Shown: in pieces, positions 1 through 9,889 of the stretch
Layout: each line of letters starts with the position of its first letter
Numbering within the stretch: position 1 is the first letter of the stretch
NCBI RefSeq assembly: GCF_025465545.1
Contig: NZ_JAODMK010000021.1
Location: 22,917 to 86,916, forward strand
Reading direction: 5' to 3'
Length of the DNA stretch: 64,000 nt
DNA from: Naasia sp.
Lineage (GTDB): Bacteria > Actinomycetota > Actinomycetes > Actinomycetales > Microbacteriaceae
The notes under the pieces: model-generated
Databases searched by the model: none
What the model was told of the DNA's origin: nothing
Seen by the model: the letters and a program-made list of their open reading frames with translations, nothing else
Translations under genes and position numbers: made by a program

Positions 1-503
1 ATGATGACCTCCTCCCAGACCGGGCCGCGGAAGCGGTCGGCGAGGTAGTGCACCTCGTCCATCACCACGAAGGCGAGGTCGCGGAGCAGGTCGGAGTCCG
101 CATAGAGCATGTTGCGGAGCACCTCGGTGGTCATCACGACCACCCGGGCGCGCGAGTTGATGTTGGTGTCACCGGTGAGGAGTCCGACGTTCTCCTCGCC
201 GTAGGTCTCGACCAGCTCGTTGTACTTCTGGTTGGACAGCGCCTTGATGGGGGCCGTGTAGAACACCTTGGCCGATGGCTCCTGCATCGCCAGGTACACC
301 GCGAACTCCGCGACGATCGTCTTGCCCGCCCCCGTGGGGGCGGCGACCAGGACCCCCCTGCCGTCCTCGAGGGATTCGCAGGAACGCACCTGGAACGGGT
401 CCAGGTCGAAGCTCTGCGCCGCCTCGAACGCGTCGAGCGCGGGGTAGCGGCGCTTCTGGCGGGAGGCGGCGAAGCGTTCGGCCGGCGTCAGTTCGGTGCT
501 CAT
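1..503 (-). CDS. helY: Ski2/Mtr4-like DEAD/DEAH-box RNA helicase HelY (N-terminal part)
   Basis: This is the first 167 codons of a superfamily-2 helicase; the rest lies beyond the left edge. The N-terminal part shows motif I APTGAGKT, followed by an AEF segment, a motif Ia-like PIKALSNQK, TGDTNIN and the Walker B motif DEVH. That pattern fits the Mtr4/Ski2 family, and actinobacterial members (HelY) usually lie directly downstream of tatC, as here (24-nt gap). The likely role is ATP-dependent RNA unwinding in the cytoplasm. The ATG at 501-503 is preceded by GAAAGG, a plausible ribosome site. The symbol rests on family and synteny; the C-terminal domains cannot be seen. Confidence 0.85.
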   Translation of the reverse strand, partial: MSTELTPAERFAASRQKRRYPALDAFEAAQSFDLDPFQVRSCESLEDGRGVLVAAPTGAGKTIVAEFAVYLAMQEPSAKVFYTAPIKALSNQKYNELVETYGEENVGLLTGDTNINSRARVVVMTTEVLRNMLYADSDLLRDLAFVVMDEVHYLADRFRGPVWEEVI

Positions 504-527
504 CGAGGGACCTTTCCTCCGTGTGCG

Positions 528-1313
528 TCAGGCGGCGTACTCGGCGGCCAGCACGTCGGCGCGCTTGGCGGCCCTGCGGTCGTGCAGCCACGCGACGCCG
601 GCGGCCGCCAGGTAGAGCAGCACCATGGGGATGGCGAGGAAGAACATCGACACGAGATCCGCGGCAGGAGTGGCGATCGCGGTGAACAGGGTGATCGCGA
701 GGATCGCCAGCCGCCAGCTGCGCAGGATCGTGGCCGCCTGCAGGATGCCCGCGAAGTTGAGCAGCACGAGGAAGACGGGCAGCACGAAGGCCACGCCGAC
801 GACGAGGATCAGCTTGAGCACGAAGTCGAGGTAGTCGCTCGCGACGAGGAAGACCGAGTCCTCGACGGGCGCGAAGCCCACCATCAGCTCCACGATGTGC
901 GGCCACACGTACCAGCCCGCGGCGCAGCCCGCGAAGAACAGCGGCACGGCCGCGAAGAAGAACCCGAAGCCGTACTGCTTCTCACGCCGGGAGAGCCCTG
1001 GCACGATGAACGCCCACAGCTGGTACAGCCACACGGGGGCGGACAGCACGATGCCGACCGTGAACGCGATCCGCAGCTTGAGGTCGAAGGCCTGGGTGAT
1101 GTTGGTGTAGTTGATGCTCGCGTTGTGACGCTGCGCCACCAGGTCCATGGGCGCGCGGAGCGCGTCCCACACCCAGTCCGACAGGAAGTAGCCGGCGATC
1201 ATGCCGAGGATCACGGCGACGGCCGACAGGAAGAGCCGGCGGCGCAGCTCGAGGAGGTGCTCCCCCAGCGACATCCGCCGTTCCGCGCCGGTGCCGCGAT
1301 TGACGCGGGCCAC
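528..1313 (-). CDS. tatC: Twin-arginine translocase subunit TatC
   Basis: TatC (261 aa) is the membrane receptor of the twin-arginine translocation system, which exports folded proteins. The conserved N-terminal region has SLGEHLLELRRRL before the first membrane helix, and about six hydrophobic helices follow, as the family requires. The C-terminus is short and charged. The gene starts 4 nt after the tatA stop, so the two are almost surely translated from one message. The reading frame opens with GTG at 1313; an ATG 13 codons further in, just before SLGEHL, is an alternative start. TatB is not encoded nearby, which is common for TatA/TatC pairs in Gram-positives. Confidence 0.97.
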   Translation of the reverse strand: MARVNRGTGAERRMSLGEHLLELRRRLFLSAVAVILGMIAGYFLSDWVWDALRAPMDLVAQRHNASINYTNITQAFDLKLRIAFTVGIVLSAPVWLYQLWAFIVPGLSRREKQYGFGFFFAAVPLFFAGCAAGWYVWPHIVELMVGFAPVEDSVFLVASDYLDFVLKLILVVGVAFVLPVFLVLLNFAGILQAATILRSWRLAILAITLFTAIATPAADLVSMFFLAIPMVLLYLAAAGVAWLHDRRAAKRADVLAAEYAA

Positions 1314-1317
1314 GCCG

Positions 1318-1569
1318 CTACTGCTTCGGCGGAAGCCCCGAGGCGCCCCGGGGAGCGGCGTCGACGGCCGGCGGCTCCTCGGTGTAGACGATGGGGGTCT
1401 TCGGTGCGTCGGCCTCGGCAGGGGCGTCGCTCTTGATCTCGGCCTTGAAGATCTTCATCGACTGGCCGAGGCTCTTTGCCAGCCCGGGCAGCTTAGGAGC
1501 GCCGAACAGCAACAGCACGATCACGAGGATGACGATCAGGTGCGGCCATCCGAACGCGTTGCCCAACAT
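1318..1569 (-). CDS. tatA: Twin-arginine translocase subunit TatA/E
   Basis: TatA (83 aa) forms the protein-conducting assembly of the Tat system. It has one N-terminal membrane helix (about residues 8-22, ending LLLFGAPKLP), the F-G-x-x-K-L-P hinge, and an amphipathic helix (SLGQSMKIFKAE). A disordered acidic/proline tail completes it. The ATG at 1567-1569 has an AAAGGACC ribosome site. It lies directly upstream of tatC and its 5' end is overlapped by the preceding small membrane-protein gene, so pafB-pafC-small gene-tatA-tatC-helY probably forms one transcription unit. Confidence 0.96.
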   Translation of the reverse strand: MLGNAFGWPHLIVILVIVLLLFGAPKLPGLAKSLGQSMKIFKAEIKSDAPAEADAPKTPIVYTEEPPAVDAAPRGASGLPPKQ

Positions 1570-1903
1570 TGAAGGTCCTTTGTCTCAGGTCGGCGGTTGT
1601 CAGGAGTTTACCCCGCGCGAGTCGGCGTTCCCGGCGCGAACGCTTCCGGTCTGCTCGGAGGTCGGCGCGCAGCCGGTGCCGTTCGCGCACCTCGTCGTAC
1701 GGCGCGAGAACCGCGGCCCGGAAGGGCTGCCGAGCCACCTCCTCGCTCGCCGCCTCCAGTGCGGCGACCTTGTCGCCCAGTTCGGAGAGCGCGGCGAAGC
1801 CGGTTCGCGCCTTGCGGAAGAGCCAGAGGGCGAAGAGGGCCAGCATGCCCAGCAGGCCCAGCACGAGGAGTGCCCAGATCAGGACCCAGGACCACCACGG
1901 CAT
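1493..1903 (-). CDS. Small single-pass membrane protein of unknown function
   Basis: A 136-codon frame between pafC (9-nt gap) and tatA. Residues 4-30 form one strong hydrophobic helix (WWSWVLIWALLVLGLLGML), followed by a coiled-coil-like stretch (ALSELGDKVAALEAASEEV) and a very basic region. I do not recognise a named family; the single-helix-plus-coil design is typical of small actinobacterial envelope proteins in this position. The last 26 codons run 77 nt into tatA, which is unusually long, so either the 3' end truly overlaps or a sequencing or frameshift problem hides an earlier stop. Existence is likely; the C-terminal boundary is uncertain. Confidence 0.65.
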   Translation of the reverse strand: MPWWSWVLIWALLVLGLLGMLALFALWLFRKARTGFAALSELGDKVAALEAASEEVARQPFRAAVLAPYDEVRERHRLRADLRADRKRSRRERRLARGKLLTTADLRQRTFNVGQRVRMAAPDRHPRDRAVAVRRS

Positions 1904-1912
1904 GAGCCGAGT

Positions 1913-2911
1913 CTAGAGGGAGCCCTCTTCCGTGCTCTCGCCGTACTCCGCGAGACCCGCGCGGGCCCAGTCGGCGACCGCGGCTCGCGCGTCGTCGGGC
2001 GCCAGGACCGTCACCATGCCGGCGAGCCGCGCGACGAGGCGCTTGAGCCCCGCGTAGTGGCCGACCCGCATGGTCGCCTGCACCAGGCCGGGCCCGCGAC
2101 CGGGCTGGGTCCTGGTCCCCTCGGGCAGGTAGTCGCCGAGCAGCGGAAGCGCCGCCTCCGCCACCTCCACCACGACGGTGAGGTCGGTGGACGAGGTCTC
2201 GAAGAGCACATCGGGCAGTGTCACCTCGCCCGACGCCGGGGTCACCGCACGGTCGCTCACGGCGATCCCGCTCATCCGGTCGAGCCGGAAGGTGCGAACG
2301 GCTTCGCGCAGGTGGTCCCAGCCGCGGAGGTACCAGCTCTCATCGTCCGAGTCGAGGCGCAGCGGGTCCACCGTCCGGTGCTCCGTCTCGCCCTGCGCGT
2401 CGCGGTAGTCGAACTCCACCTGGACGTGCCGCACCACGGCGTCCCGGAGCGGGGCGAGGGCGTCCTCGATGCCGCGGACCGAGACGGCGACGGGGCTGGG
2501 AGCCGAGGAGGCCCCCCGTGCGAGCTTCGCCGTGAGCGACGCGAGCGCCGCGCGGTCCCCGTTCTCGGGCAGCGCGGAGAGGTACTGCAGCCCCGCGATG
2601 AGTGCGGCCGCCTCCCGGGCCGAGAACCGCGGCGCCTCGTCGATCGCGACGGAGTGGGTGAGGATGATCCGCCCGTTCTCCTCGAACTCGTCCCAGTCGA
2701 TGTCGAACAGGTCGCCATGCTGGTACTGCCCGCTGCCGCCCGGGATCCCCGACACGGCGATCAGCTCGACCGCGGTGCGCATCTCCTGCTCCGAGACGCC
2801 GAACTGGGCGGCCGCCGCCGCCACAGAGACCCCGTCGTGGTCGATGAGGTACGGGACGAGGGAGAGCAGGAAGGCGAGCTTGTCCTGGGCCTGCAGCGGC
2901 CGGGCGCTCAT
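1913..2911 (-). CDS. pafC: WYL-domain transcriptional regulator PafC
   Basis: PafC (332 aa) has an N-terminal winged-helix-like region (residues 1-85) and a WYL domain in the middle (about 150-240, with EFDYRDAQGETEHRTV, SWYLRGWDH and FRLDRMSG), followed by a C-terminal extension. In mycobacteria PafB and PafC act together as a transcriptional activator of the LexA/RecA-independent DNA damage response, and WYL domains are thought to bind nucleic-acid ligands. The start ATG overlaps the pafB stop (ATGA), so the partners are made in coupled fashion. Order and size match the family closely. Confidence 0.93.
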   Translation of the reverse strand: MSARPLQAQDKLAFLLSLVPYLIDHDGVSVAAAAAQFGVSEQEMRTAVELIAVSGIPGGSGQYQHGDLFDIDWDEFEENGRIILTHSVAIDEAPRFSAREAAALIAGLQYLSALPENGDRAALASLTAKLARGASSAPSPVAVSVRGIEDALAPLRDAVVRHVQVEFDYRDAQGETEHRTVDPLRLDSDDESWYLRGWDHLREAVRTFRLDRMSGIAVSDRAVTPASGEVTLPDVLFETSSTDLTVVVEVAEAALPLLGDYLPEGTRTQPGRGPGLVQATMRVGHYAGLKRLVARLAGMVTVLAPDDARAAVADWARAGLAEYGESTEEGSL

Positions 2912-3900
2912 CGGTCCGTCCCCGTGTGCGAGGCGGCGACCTGGCGGAGCCGGTCGATCACGGCGGCACGGAGTGCCGACGGCTCGAGCACCACGACTTC
3001 GGGACCGTAGGACGCGAGCTCGTCGGCCATCAGGTTCGCGTCGAGGTAGTTGACGCGGAGGTCGGTGTCGGCGGACGGCTCGAGAGCCTGCCTGCGCAGC
3101 CGGGAATCCGCGTCCGAGTCGGGCCGCACACGGATCCGCGCGACGTTCGTCGCCAGCACCCGGTCGAGCTCCTGCACCGCCGCGGCGGCGCTGTCGCCCT
3201 CGGGGGGCGAGAAGGTCGTTCGGGTGGGCGTCACCGGACCGACGATCCTGCTGAGCAGGAAGGTGCGCGGGGCGGCGCGGTCGCGATCGAGGGTGGCCAC
3301 GTGCCAGCGGCCCTCGTGCTTGACGAGTGCCAGCGGCTCGACGGTGCGGACCACGGCCGCGCGCTCACCCGGCTTGAGATAGGCGAAGGTCACCACGAGG
3401 TTGCGGTCGATCGCCGAGCGCAGCGGCTCGAAGGCCGCCTCGCGCACCCGCACGCGAGGCGCATAGCCGATCATCGGCCCGTCCACCTCGATGCCGAGCG
3501 ACCGCAGCTTCAGCAGTGCCCGGTGCGACTCGCTGGAGAGGGAGCCCTCCCGCCAGACCTCGGCGGCGAGGTTCAGCAGGGTCGTCTCCTCCGGCGTGAA
3601 GGTGACGTCGGGCGGAAGGTCGTAGGCGCCCTTGGGGATGCGGTAGCGGAGGTTCTGGTTGTTCCCCGCCTCCGTCGCCTGCTCGATCGTCTCGAGCGGC
3701 ACGCCGAGGTCCCGGATGTCGTCCTTGTCGCGCTCGAACTGCCGCTCGAGGCTCGCGTTGTCGCCCCGGACGACGTAGCGATGCCGGTAGCCCTGGACGC
3801 TGGAGAGGATCTCGGCCTTCGTCAGCCCGTGGTCGGTCGCCACGAGAGCGAGGACGAGGCTGAACAGCCGCTCCTCGACGGGCACCGCTCCGGCTGCCAC
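2908..3900 (-). CDS. pafB: WYL-domain transcriptional regulator PafB
   Basis: PafB (330 aa) is the first of the paired WYL regulators. The N-terminal winged helix (residues 8-70, with RLFSLVLALVATDHGLTKAEIL) is typical of YafY-type regulators. The WYL domain follows at about 145-215 (FAYLKPGERAAVVRTVEP, RWHVATLDRDR, FLLSRIVG). With PafC it probably forms the DNA-damage activator. The frame opens with GTG at 3900; a second GTG five codons in (VPVEERLF) is an alternative start. The gene begins 7 nt after the FKBP lipoprotein stop, so it may be co-transcribed with it. pafA, which gives these genes their name, is not next to them. Confidence 0.93.
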   Translation of the reverse strand: MAAGAVPVEERLFSLVLALVATDHGLTKAEILSSVQGYRHRYVVRGDNASLERQFERDKDDIRDLGVPLETIEQATEAGNNQNLRYRIPKGAYDLPPDVTFTPEETTLLNLAAEVWREGSLSSESHRALLKLRSLGIEVDGPMIGYAPRVRVREAAFEPLRSAIDRNLVVTFAYLKPGERAAVVRTVEPLALVKHEGRWHVATLDRDRAAPRTFLLSRIVGPVTPTRTTFSPPEGDSAAAAVQELDRVLATNVARIRVRPDSDADSRLRRQALEPSADTDLRVNYLDANLMADELASYGPEVVVLEPSALRAAVIDRLRQVAASHTGTDR

Positions 3901-3907
3901 GGCAGTG

Positions 3908-4864
3908 CTACCCGACGATCCCGAGGATGTCGATGACGAACACCAGCGTGGCGCCGGCGGGGATCGCGCCAGACGCCTGGTCGCCGTAGCCCTGGTCGGG
4001 CGGGACGATGACCTCGACCTGCGAGCCGACCTTCGCGCCCTTGATGGCGGCCAGGAGCCCAGGAATGGCTTGGCCCTCCGTCACGGTGATGGGGACCGGT
4101 GCCCCCTTCTCCCAGCTGGAGTCGAACACGGTGCCGCCGTCCCACAGCACTCCGGTGTAGTTGACGAGGACCTGGTCCCCCTCCTTCACCTTCGCGCCGC
4201 CGCCGGCGATGAGCGTGGAGACCCGAAGCTTCTTGGGCGGATCCGCCTTGATCATCGTGATGCCCGGCCGGCCGTCGGGCGCGAGCACGACCGAGGGGAA
4301 GCCGGGCTGGGCGAGCTGGGCGGTGCCCTGGGCCCGGGCGAGATAGGCGTTCTCGAAGTCGACGACGACCACGAGCGAATCCTCGGGCGAGAGGGCCGCA
4401 GGGCGGGTGTCGTCGGTGAACGCGTCCTTGCCGGGCATCACGACCGCAACTCGGCTGCCGACCTCCGCACAGGCGAGGCCCTTCGTGAGGCCCTTGATGG
4501 GCAGCCGGTCGATGACGAAGGATGCGGGGGTGCCTGCGTAGTCGGAGTGGTCCAGCACCTCGCCGGTCGAGCCGTTGAGGATCGTGAGGAACCCGGCGAC
4601 GTACTGGTCGTCGCGGATCGGGTCGCCCTTGCCCTGGATCAGGGTGCTGACCTCGGTTCTCGTCGGGCGCAGCGGCGACGGGAAGGAGACGGTGGGAGGG
4701 CTCAGCAGGTCGCCGGTCGCCTCGACGGCGTCGGAGGCGCTGCCTGCGGTGGCGCCGGGAGTGCAGCCGGTCCGGGCGGGGCCGACGTAGCAGCCGGAGA
4801 GGGCACCGAGAAGGGCCGAGGCCACGAGCGCGGCGGAGCCGACGCGGCGGAGTCGTCTGTTCAT
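3908..4864 (-). CDS. FKBP-type peptidyl-prolyl isomerase lipoprotein
   Basis: A 318-aa exported protein. The N-terminus (MNRRLRRVGS, a hydrophobic stretch, then LSGC) is a lipoprotein signal with Cys 24 or close to it as the lipid anchor. The C-terminal ~95 residues are a classical FKBP domain (VLVNYTGVLWDGGTVFDSSW, PGLLAAIKGAKVGSQVEVIVPP, GYGDQ, LVFVIDIL). The region before it (about 75-170) looks like a second, degenerate FKBP module. It probably speeds proline isomerisation in proteins folding outside the membrane. An upstream in-frame extension to 4990 is rejected because the signal peptide begins at ATG 4862-4864. In many actinobacteria such a gene lies near pafBC. Confidence 0.92.
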   Translation of the reverse strand: MNRRLRRVGSAALVASALLGALSGCYVGPARTGCTPGATAGSASDAVEATGDLLSPPTVSFPSPLRPTRTEVSTLIQGKGDPIRDDQYVAGFLTILNGSTGEVLDHSDYAGTPASFVIDRLPIKGLTKGLACAEVGSRVAVVMPGKDAFTDDTRPAALSPEDSLVVVVDFENAYLARAQGTAQLAQPGFPSVVLAPDGRPGITMIKADPPKKLRVSTLIAGGGAKVKEGDQVLVNYTGVLWDGGTVFDSSWEKGAPVPITVTEGQAIPGLLAAIKGAKVGSQVEVIVPPDQGYGDQASGAIPAGATLVFVIDILGIVG

Positions 4865-4916
4865 GTTGGAGAAGCCGTCCAGGGGTGCCGGGGGCCGGGA
4901 TCGGCCGCGGATCAGT

Positions 4917-6628
<1,712 letters not shown>

Positions 6629-6783
6629 AACGGGAGAGTCTACGGAAGGCGACGCGCGGCCCGGTCGACGGGCGACGGTCCCCAGGGATCGGCTGAGGGC
6701 GAACGGCGGCCCGCGCGGCCCATGTCCGGGAAGGGCGCACCTATCCTGGGAGGAGCCCGCGCGCGGGCGGAAGGGCAGGTCAC

Positions 6784-7716
6784 GTGGCTGAGGAGCGGCG
6801 GTTCAGCGACGGGCGGATCCTCGTCGTCGCGTTCGAGGGCTGGAACGATGCGGGCGAGGCAGCCTCCGGGGCCGCGAGCGTGCTCAAGGACTCCCTCGGT
6901 CTGGTGCCCATCCACGAGGTGGACCCTGAGCAGTACTTCGACTACCAGTTCACCCGTCCCGTCGTCTATGTCGACGACGAGGGACGGCGCCGCCTGCGCT
7001 GGCCGGCGGCCACGGTCTTCGGTCCCTCGCCGGATCCCGACCCGCTTCCCGCGGGCGTCGCGCCGGAGACCGAAGGCCCCTCCCTGCAGCGCATCGCGAA
7101 CGTCTATGTGATGGTCGGCAGCGAGCCGTCCCGGAGCTGGAAGAGCTTCGCCGCGGAGGTGCTCGACGCCGCGCTCGTGGCGGACGTGACCGGCATCGTG
7201 CTGCTCGGCGCGATGCTCGCCGATGTGCCGCACACCCGCCCGATCTCGATCTTCGCCTCCAGCGAGAGCGCGGAGCTCCGGGACCAGCTGGAGCTGGAGC
7301 GCAGCTCCTACGAGGGACCGGTGGGAATCCTGTCCGTGCTCGCCGATGTGGCCGAGGTCGTCGGCATCCCCAGCGTGTCGATCTGGGCGTCGGTGCCGCA
7401 CTACGTGCACAACGCGCCATCCCCCAAGGCGACCCTCGCTCTGCTGCGGCGGCTCGAGGAGATCCTGGACATCCCGATCCCGCACGGCGACCTCGAGGAG
7501 GAGTCGACGGCCTGGGAGTCCGGAATCGACGCCATCGCCGGCGAGGACGAGGACATGGCGGCCTACATCGAGCAGCTCGAGCAGGCACGGGACACCGTTG
7601 ACTCGCCCGACGCGAGCGGAGAGGCGATCGCGAAGGAGTTCGAGCGCTACCTGCGCCGTCGCGGCGACGGGCGTGAGGGCCGGGACGGCTACGCCGCCGG
7701 CCCCGGCTCGCAGTGA
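6784..7716 (+). CDS. PAC2 family protein (proteasome assembly chaperone-like)
   Basis: A 310-aa protein of the PAC2 family, named after a eukaryotic proteasome assembly chaperone; the actinobacterial role is not settled. It begins with the characteristic RILVVAFEGWNDAGEAAS, has the DYQFTRPVVYVDDEGRR segment and the central IVLLGAMLADVPHTRP motif. The C-terminus is acidic (EEESTAWESGIDAIAGEDEDMAAYIEQLE), as in the family. It starts with GTG at 6784 and is divergent from the HAD-trmI genes. Its retention is notable because no proteasome genes are visible in this window. Confidence 0.9.
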   Translation: MAEERRFSDGRILVVAFEGWNDAGEAASGAASVLKDSLGLVPIHEVDPEQYFDYQFTRPVVYVDDEGRRRLRWPAATVFGPSPDPDPLPAGVAPETEGPSLQRIANVYVMVGSEPSRSWKSFAAEVLDAALVADVTGIVLLGAMLADVPHTRPISIFASSESAELRDQLELERSSYEGPVGILSVLADVAEVVGIPSVSIWASVPHYVHNAPSPKATLALLRRLEEILDIPIPHGDLEEESTAWESGIDAIAGEDEDMAAYIEQLEQARDTVDSPDASGEAIAKEFERYLRRRGDGREGRDGYAAGPGSQ

Positions 7717-7755
7717 GCCAGGAGCGTCCCGGTCCGGCCGCGCGCCGGTAGGCGG

Positions 7756-8079
7756 TCAGTCGAGCAGGCTCGTGTGCAGCTCGTCGGAGGGCTGATCGAC
7801 GAGGTCGGCCCAGTCGTCGTGCTTGCCCAGGTAGGCGCTCACGAAGGGGCAGATCGGCACGATGCGCCGGCCGGCGTCCCGGGCGCCGTCGAGCGCCGCA
7901 CGGACCAGGCGGCTGGCGAACCCGCGTCCCTCGAACCGGTCATCGACCACGGTGTGGGTGAACACCCAGGCGTCGCCCCGCTCCACGAACTGCGCGAGTC
8001 CGGCGTACTCGCCGTCCACCTCCAGCACGAAGCGCTGCTTGGCGGGATCCAGGCGCACGTTCGGGGTCTCCTCGCTCAT
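7756..8079 (-). CDS. GNAT-like N-acetyltransferase (YjdJ/Acetyltransf_CG type)
   Basis: A 107-aa minimal GNAT protein. The fold is visible as QRFVLEVDGEYAGLAQF, VFTHTVVDDRFEGRGFASRLVRAAL (the acetyl-CoA binding R-G-x-G-F/x-A segment) and the C-terminal IVPICPFVSAYLGKHDDW motif, in which Cys and the Y-x-x-x-H pattern define the short YjdJ-type subfamily. The substrate is unknown. ATG 8077-8079 with AGGAG at the right distance sets the start; the upstream in-frame ATG at 8142 is less likely. It converges on the PAC2 gene. Confidence 0.85.
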   Translation of the reverse strand: MSEETPNVRLDPAKQRFVLEVDGEYAGLAQFVERGDAWVFTHTVVDDRFEGRGFASRLVRAALDGARDAGRRIVPICPFVSAYLGKHDDWADLVDQPSDELHTSLLD

Positions 8080-8155
8080 GGCGCTCTCCTTCGCGGCGGA
8101 AGTCGTCCGGCGTCTGGCGCCCGTCGCGCCCGTCGCGCCCATCCTGCCACCGGAG

Positions 8156-9037
8156 CTATGCGGCGAGGACTCCCGTGCTGAGGAGCACGATCAGCAGAGC
8201 CCCGAGAACGACCCGGTAGATCACGAAGGGAAGGAAGGAGCGCCTCGAGACGTAGCGGAGGAAGAACGCGATCACCGCGAGGCCGACCCCGAAGGCCACG
8301 AGGGTCGCGAGAGCCGTCTCGAGCGGGCCGAACACCTCCGGCGTGCAGCCCGCCGCCGCGGCCGCGGTGCACGGGTCCTTGACGGTCTTGTAGAGCTGGT
8401 ACAGCCCGCTGCCGAAGACCGCCGGCAGCGCGAGGAGGAAGGAGTAGCGGGCCGCGGCGGCCCGGGTGTAGCCGAGGAACAGGCCAGCGGTGATCGTGCC
8501 GCCCGACCGCGAGACGCCGGGGATCAGCGCCAGCGCCTGGGCGAGCCCGTAGACGATGCCGTGCGGGACCGTCAGGTGGTCGAGGGGCCGCGACTTCGCG
8601 CCCACCCGGTCGGCGATGCCGAGCAGCAGGCCGAACGCGATCAGCATGATCGCCACCACCCAGAGCGAGCGGAGGGTGGTCTCGATCGCGTCCTGGAACA
8701 GCAGCCCGAGGATCACGATCGGCACCGATCCGAGGATGATCAGCCAGCCCATCCGCGCGTCGGGATCGCTGCGGGGCACGCGGACCGCGCCGCTGAGGTC
8801 GCGTGAGCCGACGATCGAGCGGAACCAGCGCGAGACGATGCGCACGATGTCCCGCCGGAAGAAGACCAGCACCGCGGTCTCGGTGCCCAGCTGGGTGATC
8901 GCGGTGAACGCGGCGCCCGGGTCCTGGGCCCCGGGCAGGAACTCGCCGACGATGCGCAGGTGCGCGCTCGAGGAGATGGGCAGGAACTCGGTCAGGCCCT
9001 GCACGAAGCCGAGCAGGAGCGCCTCGAGGAAGTGCAC
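8156..9037 (-). CDS. uppP: Undecaprenyl-diphosphatase UppP (BacA)
   Basis: UppP (293 aa) removes a phosphate from undecaprenyl diphosphate so that the lipid carrier for cell-wall synthesis can be reused. It is an integral membrane protein with about eight helices. Signature motifs are present: the N-terminal [18 protein letters not shown] (with the catalytic E and SSSAH) and the second repeat [10 protein letters not shown]. The start GTG at 9035-9037 is preceded by AGGAG. High copy or activity of this enzyme is known to raise bacitracin tolerance. No partner gene is adjacent, so it is probably monocistronic. Confidence 0.96.
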   Translation of the reverse strand: MHFLEALLLGFVQGLTEFLPISSSAHLRIVGEFLPGAQDPGAAFTAITQLGTETAVLVFFRRDIVRIVSRWFRSIVGSRDLSGAVRVPRSDPDARMGWLIILGSVPIVILGLLFQDAIETTLRSLWVVAIMLIAFGLLLGIADRVGAKSRPLDHLTVPHGIVYGLAQALALIPGVSRSGGTITAGLFLGYTRAAAARYSFLLALPAVFGSGLYQLYKTVKDPCTAAAAAGCTPEVFGPLETALATLVAFGVGLAVIAFFLRYVSRRSFLPFVIYRVVLGALLIVLLSTGVLAA

Positions 9038-9145
9038 GGTGGACTCCTGGGTTCGCGAAGCAGGAGGTCCCCTGCCGTCGTCCAGGGTACCCAGCCCGGC
9101 GACGGGTTCGGGTCAGCATCACGGGGCGGAGGCGTCCGCAACCCC

Positions 9146-9174
9146 TTGAGGCACGGGTCGCCCCGGCGTAGCTT
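9146..9174 (+). promoter_or_regulatory. Putative sigma-A type promoter of the CBS gene
   Basis: TTGAGG (9146-9151) and TAGCTT (9169-9174) are separated by exactly 17 nt, fitting the -35/-10 consensus. A start of transcription near 9181 would give a leader of about 50 nt before the CBS-protein ATG, which has a strong AGGAGGAATTCG ribosome site. Confidence 0.5.
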
Positions 9175-9230
9175 CGCGCCCAGCGCGGGTCGCGCGACCT
9201 CCTGCGGCCCGGGACCCTAGGAGGAATTCG

Positions 9231-9644
9231 ATGACTACTGCACGGGACATCATGACGGCCGGCGCCGAATGCGTCGGTGAGAACGACACCCTTGTCACGG
9301 CGGCGCAGAAGATGCGCGACCTGGACGTCGGCGCCCTGCCCATCTGCGGTGAGGACGGCAGGCTCAAGGGCGTGCTCACCGACCGGGACATCGTGATCAA
9401 GTGCCTCGCGGAGGGCGGCGACCCGACGACTGCGACGGCCGGCTCCTTCGCCGAGGGCAAGCCGGTGACGATCGGCGCCGACGACGACCTCGACGAGGCG
9501 CTGCGGACGATGCAGGAGTACCAGGTCCGCCGGCTCCCGGTGATCGACGGGCACGAGCTGGTCGGCATGCTCAGCCAGGCCGACCTCGCGCGCAACCTGC
9601 CGCTGGAGAAGGTCGGCGACCTGCTCCAGGACATCTCGTCCTGA
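9231..9644 (+). CDS. Two-CBS-domain protein
   Basis: A 137-aa protein made only of a CBS pair (Bateman module). Repeat 1 covers about 5-60 (ARDIMTAGAECV, DVGALPICGEDGRLKGVLTDRDIVIK) and repeat 2 about 70-125 (DDLDEALRTMQEYQVRRLPVIDGHELVGMLSQADLAR). Such modules bind adenine nucleotides and regulate partner proteins, sometimes in dormancy or stress (mycobacterial hypoxic-response protein Hrp1 has the same design). The strong AGGAGG ribosome site, a good promoter and a perfect terminator suggest a well-expressed single-gene unit. The partner is unknown. Confidence 0.92.
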   Translation: MTTARDIMTAGAECVGENDTLVTAAQKMRDLDVGALPICGEDGRLKGVLTDRDIVIKCLAEGGDPTTATAGSFAEGKPVTIGADDDLDEALRTMQEYQVRRLPVIDGHELVGMLSQADLARNLPLEKVGDLLQDISS

Positions 9645-9650
9645 AGCGTC

Positions 9651-9682
9651 GGAGGGCCGCCCGGGCAGCCGGGCGGCCCTCC
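9651..9682 (+). terminator. Rho-independent-type terminator after the CBS gene
   Basis: A perfect 14-bp stem (GGAGGGCCGCCCGG, 9651-9664, with its complement 9669-9682) with a GCAG loop begins 6 nt after the stop codon. There is no long T run, as usual in GC-rich actinobacteria. Confidence 0.85.
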
Positions 9683-9889
9683 GCGTGTCGCCGGCGCGGA
9701 GCGCGCCCCACTTCCGCCCCAGTCGGGGTGCACGAGGGGGACGGCCCCGGCCGCGGAAAAGACGTCGTACGAGTGTGTGAAGCGCGGTCCTTCGCGGATT
9801 GCGGCATCGGGATCTACCGTCGAGGCGCCCGAGGACCACGGGGTACGCCGACTGGCGCGTCAGCTCCGAGGCTGAGTAGGGTCCCCGGA

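Noticed and set aside
4702..4711. GCTCAGCAGG resembling the inverted-repeat arm
   Set aside because: Ten-base match inside the FKBP coding sequence without a partner arm.
7734..7748. CCGGC-n5-GCCGG hairpin between the PAC2 and GNAT genes
   Set aside because: Only 5 bp and no T run; too weak for a terminator.
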